From Butyrivibrio sp. (GTDB lineage Bacteria > Bacillota > Clostridia > Lachnospirales > Lachnospiraceae), in assembly GCA_017413105.1 (NCBI GenBank), contig JAFPVA010000007.1:1-36996 (forward strand): a DNA stretch of 36,996 bases, given 5' to 3'. This document shows positions 33,294 to 36,996 of this stretch, one piece after another (position 1 is the first letter of the stretch; each line of letters opens with the position of its first letter). The position numbers and the translations under genes were made by a program. The notes under the pieces are model-generated. The model worked only from the letters and a program-made list of their open reading frames with translations, did no database searches and was not told the DNA's origin.

Positions 33294-34377
33294 GATTTCT
33301 TTTTCAAGTGATTATACAAAGGGTGCACACCCAAGAATCTTGGAGCGTCTTGCAGAGACCAATTTCGAGCAGATAGACGGCTATGGCACAGATGATTACT
33401 GCAAGAGTGCGGCTGAGAAGATCAAAAAACTCTGTGGCACTCCCGAGGCGGATGTTTTCTTCCTGGTGGGAGGAACCCAGACCAATCAGACTATTATTGA
33501 TATGCTCCTTAAGCCCTATGAGGGCGTTGTTGCAGCCCAGACAGGACATGTTGCAGCCCACGAGGCAGGAGCTATCGAGTTTTCGGGCCACAAGGTTCTG
33601 ACACTGCCAAGTTTTCCAGCAGAAGCAGATTCCGCTGATGGAAGCGAAGCCCCGAGCGCTGTCTACTCAGACCAGGTGGGAAAGATTAGGGCAAAGGATT
33701 TAAAGGACTATATTGACACCTTTTACGGAGATGATAATCACGAGCATATGGTATTTCCGGGAGCAGTTTACATTTCGCACCCGACCGAGTACGGAACCCT
33801 TTATTCTAAGGCAGAACTATCGGAGCTTTCAGACATCTGTCGGGAGTATGATATCCCTCTTTTCCTGGACGGAGCCCGTCTTGGCTACGGACTTATGAGC
33901 AAAAGAACTGACGTCACAATTCAGGATATTGCCCATCTGGTAGATGTATTTTATATCGGTGGAACCAAGGTTGGAGCCCTGTTTGGAGAAGCGGTTGTCT
34001 TTACAAAGGGGGCGCCCACAAAGCATCCTGTGCCTATCATCAAGCAGCACGGAGCACTTCTTGCCAAGGGATGGCTACTGGGACTTCAGTTCGACACTCT
34101 TTTTACAGATGATCTCTATATGAATATCAGTAAAAATGCCATTGAGATGGCGGAGCTGTTAAGAAAAGGCCTTTTGGAGAAGGGCTATAAGCTTTATATC
34201 GATTCTCCTACAAACCAGCAGTTCATCGTGATGGAGGATGACAGGCTTAAAGAGTTCTCAGAGCATGTAAGATATGGTTTCTGGGAAAAGACAGATGATA
34301 AGCATACAGTGATAAGGCTTGCCACAGACTGGGCAACTACAAAAGAAGATATCGATGAACTTATGAAGTTTCTGTGA
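33286..34377 (+). CDS. Threonine aldolase family PLP enzyme
   Basis: A 363-residue fold-type I PLP enzyme of the beta-eliminating lyase/threonine aldolase family. PLP contacts are FFLVGGTQTNQ, D195 in FLDGARLGYG and the Schiff-base K228 in YIGGTKVGAL. It probably splits L-threonine or L-allo-threonine to glycine and acetaldehyde, supplying glycine. It overlaps msrC by 8 bases and shares its promoter. The nearby Fe-ADH could reduce acetaldehyde, but it is about 8.5 kb away and not linked. Confidence 0.88.
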   Translation: MSKISFSSDYTKGAHPRILERLAETNFEQIDGYGTDDYCKSAAEKIKKLCGTPEADVFFLVGGTQTNQTIIDMLLKPYEGVVAAQTGHVAAHEAGAIEFSGHKVLTLPSFPAEADSADGSEAPSAVYSDQVGKIRAKDLKDYIDTFYGDDNHEHMVFPGAVYISHPTEYGTLYSKAELSELSDICREYDIPLFLDGARLGYGLMSKRTDVTIQDIAHLVDVFYIGGTKVGALFGEAVVFTKGAPTKHPVPIIKQHGALLAKGWLLGLQFDTLFTDDLYMNISKNAIEMAELLRKGLLEKGYKLYIDSPTNQQFIVMEDDRLKEFSEHVRYGFWEKTDDKHTVIRLATDWATTKEDIDELMKFL

Positions 34378-34507
34378 TTTTACTGACAATTATATAATTA
34401 GGTTTGTTTTTTCAAAAAATACAACACATTTTATAAGAAAAGATTATAATATTATTAAACGTTTCAGTTGTCGTTTTATTGGGGAGATGACTGGAAAATT
34501 ATAATAT

Positions 34508-34533
34508 GCAAGGAAAGGAACTTGCGATTTTTT
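34508..34533 (+). terminator. Short hairpin with T-run just before the aquaporin gene
   Basis: GCAAG (34508-34512) pairs with CTTGC (34521-34525), with loop GAAAGGAA, followed by GA and six T. It lies 12 bases before the aquaporin ATG and could be the threonine aldolase terminator or a leader attenuator. The stem is short. Confidence 0.35.
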
Positions 34534-34544
34534 GGAGGTGTTGT

Positions 34545-35231
34545 ATGAAGAAATATGTTGCGGAATGTATTGGAACAGCGGTATTAGTAGTTTTGGGCTG
34601 CGGAACAGCGATGCTTGTTGGATGTGATGCGGCAAACGGAGCAGGCTATCTTTTGACAGCTCTTGCTTTTGGTCTTGTAATCGTTGGAATGGCTTATTCT
34701 ATCGGAAATATTTCAGGATGCCATATCAACCCTGCAGTATCTCTTGGAGTTCTCATGACCGGTGGAATGCCTGTCAGTGAGTTTATCGGTTATGTTATTT
34801 CACAGTGCATCGGCGCTTTTGCAGGAGCAGGTCTCCTTGCTCTTATTTTCGGAGTTGGCGGAGTAGAGGATAAGACCGGCGGTTTTGGTTCTAACGGTCT
34901 TGCCGGCGTTTCAGGAAATCCTGTTGCAGGACTTCTTGTTGAGGCAGTTCTTACTTTTGTATTTGTATTTGCAATCCTTGGTGTTACATCCAAGAAGGCA
35001 GGTCATGGCTCTTTTGGCGGACTGGTAATCGGTCTTACACTTACTCTTGTACATATTCTTGGAATCGGCCTTACAGGCACATCAGTTAACCCTGCAAGAA
35101 GCTTTGGACCGGCTCTTGTTGCAGCCTTTACAGGAAACACAGAACCTATCACAGCTCTCTGGGTATTCGTTGTAGGACCTCTTGTAGGCGCAGCTCTTGC
35201 AGCAGTTGTTTATAAATATCTCGAGGATTGA
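34545..35231 (+). CDS. Aquaporin (MIP family, AqpZ-like)
   Basis: A 228-residue membrane channel with six helices and the two half-helix NPA motifs: GCHINPAVSLG (NPA 62-64) and GTSVNPARSFGPAL (NPA near 180). Length and the absence of glycerol-facilitator insertions point to a water channel, although selectivity cannot be fixed by reading alone. The ATG at 34545 has GGAGGTG upstream. A longer in-frame ATG at 34506 would translate through the hairpin and is rejected. It is Gly/Ala-rich as usual. Confidence 0.92.
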   Translation: MKKYVAECIGTAVLVVLGCGTAMLVGCDAANGAGYLLTALAFGLVIVGMAYSIGNISGCHINPAVSLGVLMTGGMPVSEFIGYVISQCIGAFAGAGLLALIFGVGGVEDKTGGFGSNGLAGVSGNPVAGLLVEAVLTFVFVFAILGVTSKKAGHGSFGGLVIGLTLTLVHILGIGLTGTSVNPARSFGPALVAAFTGNTEPITALWVFVVGPLVGAALAAVVYKYLED

Positions 35232-35261
35232 TCTGTAGCTTTTTTGCCATAATAAAACTTT

Positions 35262-35317
35262 AATAGTGTACTGATTCTCAGGGGCTTGCCTATCAGGCCG
35301 TGAATAAGTACACTATT
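35262..35317. repeat. 11-bp inverted repeat upstream of the cell-wall hydrolase
   Basis: AATAGTGTACT (35262-35272) and AGTACACTATT (35307-35317) are exact complements around 34 bases, which contain a smaller GCCT/AGGC hairpin. It ends 17 bases before the hydrolase ATG. Known c-di-AMP (ydaO) and c-di-GMP riboswitch signatures were looked for and not seen. A weak TTGCCT/TACACT promoter pair (17-base spacer) overlaps the right arm, so a regulator site is possible. Confidence 0.55.
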
Positions 35318-35334
35318 GTTATGGTGAGGAGTCT

Positions 35335-36840
35335 ATGAGAAAAAGAATCATTCTATTTGCGATAATCTTTTTCTTTTGTTTTGGGCGGAGCAGTTTTTTG
35401 GCTTATGCCAGTGAGCTGGATGAGACAATAGCTTCTATGCAGGAGCAGGAGGCCCAGACGAAGGAAACCATATCGAATCTTGAGAAGCAGACCAAGGAGA
35501 CGAAGGATGCCATTTCTGCGCTTCAGGGGCAGAAAACCCAGACCCAGGGCAACATCTCCAATCTGGAAAGTAAGAGTACTGCGCTTCAGAGTACTATCAA
35601 TGGTTATTCCAATAAATTAAACGATCTGAATGATGAAATATCCGTGGCTGAGCAGGCTTTGGCGGAGGTTTCCGCTGAGATTGTGCAGCTGGATAAAGAG
35701 CTGCAGGATGCTAGGCAGAAAGAGCAGGACCGACACGATCTTTTGATGCACCGTATGAAATCCACATACGAGAGCGGGGGTTCCAAGGGAATGCTGGTAA
35801 TTCTTCTGGAATCCGGATCCATTCAGGAATTTTTGACAAAATATGAGTATTTCAAGGCGATAATGCGCTATGACAGTAAGGTCATCGCAGAATATCAGGC
35901 ACTTCAGGAAGTAATAAAACAAAAGACCGAGGTTGTAGAGGCAAAAGAGGCTGAGCTTGACCAATATCAGGAGATGCTTGATGAAAAACATGACGAGTTG
36001 ACAGACCTTACGGATACAGTAAAGGGACAGCTGAATTCCACCAGGAACAGTCTTTCCTCGGAAAAGAATAAGCTGGCGGATTATGATAAGCAGCTGGCAA
36101 GTCTCGATGAAAAGATGAAGGCCCTTGAGTCCCAGACAGCGGCAGCTCAGGCAAAGCTGGCTCAGCAGATTGCGGAGAGGCTTGCTCTGACTAAGGAAGA
36201 TACATCCGGTTCCTATGCAGCGAACGCAACAGAGCTTGAGTGGCTGGCGGCTACCATACAGGCTGAGGCGGGAGGCGAGTCCTATACAGGAAAGCTTGCG
36301 GTAGGCTCGGTTATCATGAACAGGGTAAAGAGTTCTGCTTTTCCCAATACCATCATAAGTGTAATCACGCAGAATCTTCAGTTTGCATCCTATCGTTCGG
36401 GAAAAGTTGAGCTTATCATAGCAAATGGTCCTAATTCCACCTGTATTCAGGCAGCGCAGGAGGTTTTAGCCGGTGCCCGTGTTGGCGACTACCTCTTTTT
36501 CATGACAAAGTACTATGCAGATTATTACGGCATTAGTGAGTACACAATGATAGGAAATCACGCCTTCTTCTACAGATGGGTGACAAATAAAAAGACTGAG
36601 GAAGCAGCTCCTGCGGAGAATCCACAGACTGAGCCAGCTGCAGAAACACCTTCCGAGAATCAGGAACAGCCCGCTCAGGAAGAGACACCTTCTGAGAATC
36701 AGGATAGCGGAGAGAATCAGGATAATGGTGAGAGCCAGCCTCAGGAGGAATCCCAGGATAACTCCGGGGATGGAGGACAGGAAGAATCCGGCGGTGGCGG
36801 CGAAGGCGATAATTCCGGGGAAAACCAGGAGGGTGGCTGA
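35335..36840 (+). CDS. Secreted coiled-coil cell-wall hydrolase (SleB/CwlJ domain)
   Basis: A 501-residue exported protein. A signal peptide (1-26, cleavage near YAS) is followed by a long coiled coil of the PcsB/RipA-like type (about 27-290, Gln/Glu/Lys-rich heptads). The SleB/CwlJ-type hydrolase domain occupies about 300-415, with E312 in TIQAEAGGESYTGKLAVGSV and VIMNRV, and the ending IGNHAFFYRW. The last 85 residues are a Glu/Gln/Asn/Pro/Gly-rich disordered tail without an LPXTG anchor. The coiled coil suggests control by a divisome partner such as FtsEX. Role: peptidoglycan cleavage during growth or separation. GGTGAGGAG precedes the ATG. Confidence 0.9.
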   Translation: MRKRIILFAIIFFFCFGRSSFLAYASELDETIASMQEQEAQTKETISNLEKQTKETKDAISALQGQKTQTQGNISNLESKSTALQSTINGYSNKLNDLNDEISVAEQALAEVSAEIVQLDKELQDARQKEQDRHDLLMHRMKSTYESGGSKGMLVILLESGSIQEFLTKYEYFKAIMRYDSKVIAEYQALQEVIKQKTEVVEAKEAELDQYQEMLDEKHDELTDLTDTVKGQLNSTRNSLSSEKNKLADYDKQLASLDEKMKALESQTAAAQAKLAQQIAERLALTKEDTSGSYAANATELEWLAATIQAEAGGESYTGKLAVGSVIMNRVKSSAFPNTIISVITQNLQFASYRSGKVELIIANGPNSTCIQAAQEVLAGARVGDYLFFMTKYYADYYGISEYTMIGNHAFFYRWVTNKKTEEAAPAENPQTEPAAETPSENQEQPAQEETPSENQDSGENQDNGESQPQEESQDNSGDGGQEESGGGGEGDNSGENQEGG

Positions 36841-36855
36841 GTGAAAGCCACAGTT

Positions 36856-36939
36856 CGTTACTGTTCACTCGCTTGCAGCTCGCTCCAGTAACGAATTCGC
36901 GCATTCATTCCAATTCGACTTCGTCGAAGAAATGCGCTC
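36856..36939 (-). repeat. 84-bp dispersed palindromic repeat, copy B
   Basis: Reverse-complement match to 4297-4380 (about 78 of 84 bases). This copy has perfect hairpin arms: CGTTACTG/CAGTAACG in one half, and a TTCGAC/GTCGAA stem nested in GCGCATT/AATGCGC in the other. It begins 15 bases after the hydrolase stop and does not touch the coding region. Confidence 0.8.
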
Positions 36940-36960
36940 ACTCCTGAATCACTTTCTCAC

Positions 36961-36986
36961 GAAATGCGCAGCAGAGTGCGCATTTC
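36961..36986. repeat. 9-bp inverted repeat at the window end
   Basis: GAAATGCGC (36961-36969) and GCGCATTTC (36978-36986) are exact complements around an 8-base loop. It follows copy B directly and shares the AAATGCGC motif with it, so it may be part of a longer composite element that extends past the window. Confidence 0.6.
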
Positions 36987-36996
36987 TGTCTGAACA

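Noticed and set aside
34506-34544. 13-residue extension of the aquaporin
   Set aside because: No ribosome site, and it would be translated through a hairpin. The ATG at 34545 has GGAGGTG and the normal N-terminus.
35240-35334. Possible ydaO/c-di-AMP or c-di-GMP riboswitch before the cell-wall hydrolase
   Set aside because: The conserved sequence blocks of these riboswitches are not present; only an inverted repeat is seen.

Overview
The window reads as a chromosomal segment from an anaerobic Firmicute, most likely a rumen or gut Lachnospiraceae close to Butyrivibrio or Pseudobutyrivibrio. This is an inference from protein style: YaaO/YaaR/HolB/RicT/RsmI synteny, a short pyruvate kinase, a GH27 galactosidase, an Fe-dependent alcohol dehydrogenase, NHLM-type peptide exporters, a SleB-type hydrolase on a PcsB-like coiled coil, tRNAs without encoded CCA, and AT-rich spacers with strong AGGAGG-like ribosome sites. 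No rRNA, CRISPR array, transposase or phage gene was seen.

Region 1 (1-8736) starts with the 3' part of tRNA-Phe. It continues with a tightly packed plus-strand series: HD hydrolase, YaaO-like PLP decarboxylase, pyruvate kinase and a guanylate-kinase-like protein; then a repeat-rich gap; then yaaR, holB, ricT, trmN6 and rsmI. This matches the Bacillus yaaO-tmk-yaaQ-yaaR-holB-yaaT-yabA-yabB-yabC block, with the guanylate-kinase-like gene sitting where tmk is expected.

Region 2 (8737-18421) holds a GH27 glycosidase, pckA with a clear promoter, convergent pyrG behind three stacked palindromes, ftsH with its own promoter, and uvrC.

Region 3 (18499-30104) is an accessory-looking segment bounded by two identical, inverted tRNA-Gly(GCC) genes whose 3' ends face inward. 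It contains an azoreductase fragment, a U32-like Cys-cluster protein, an ANT(6)-like nucleotidyltransferase with an altered motif, a predicted secreted LysM-NadD chimera, a MATE exporter, an Fe-ADH, and a three-gene NHLM exporter set (HlyD-like, peptidase-ABC, ABC). No precursor or modification gene for the exporter is visible. The exporter genes are followed by a dense run of hairpins.

Region 4 (30223-36840) holds an RlmI-like methyltransferase, a membrane diguanylate cyclase, free-Met-(R)-sulfoxide reductase overlapping a threonine aldolase, an aquaporin and a secreted cell-wall hydrolase. An 84-bp palindromic repeat occurs near both ends of the window in opposite orientations (4297-4380 and 36856-36939). 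The first copy encodes the last 12 residues of the guanylate-kinase-like protein.

Most interesting points: the exported LysM-NadD fusion, the apparently orphan NHLM exporter in a tRNA-bounded segment, the dispersed repeat that forms a protein C-terminus, and several long palindromes in intergenic DNA.
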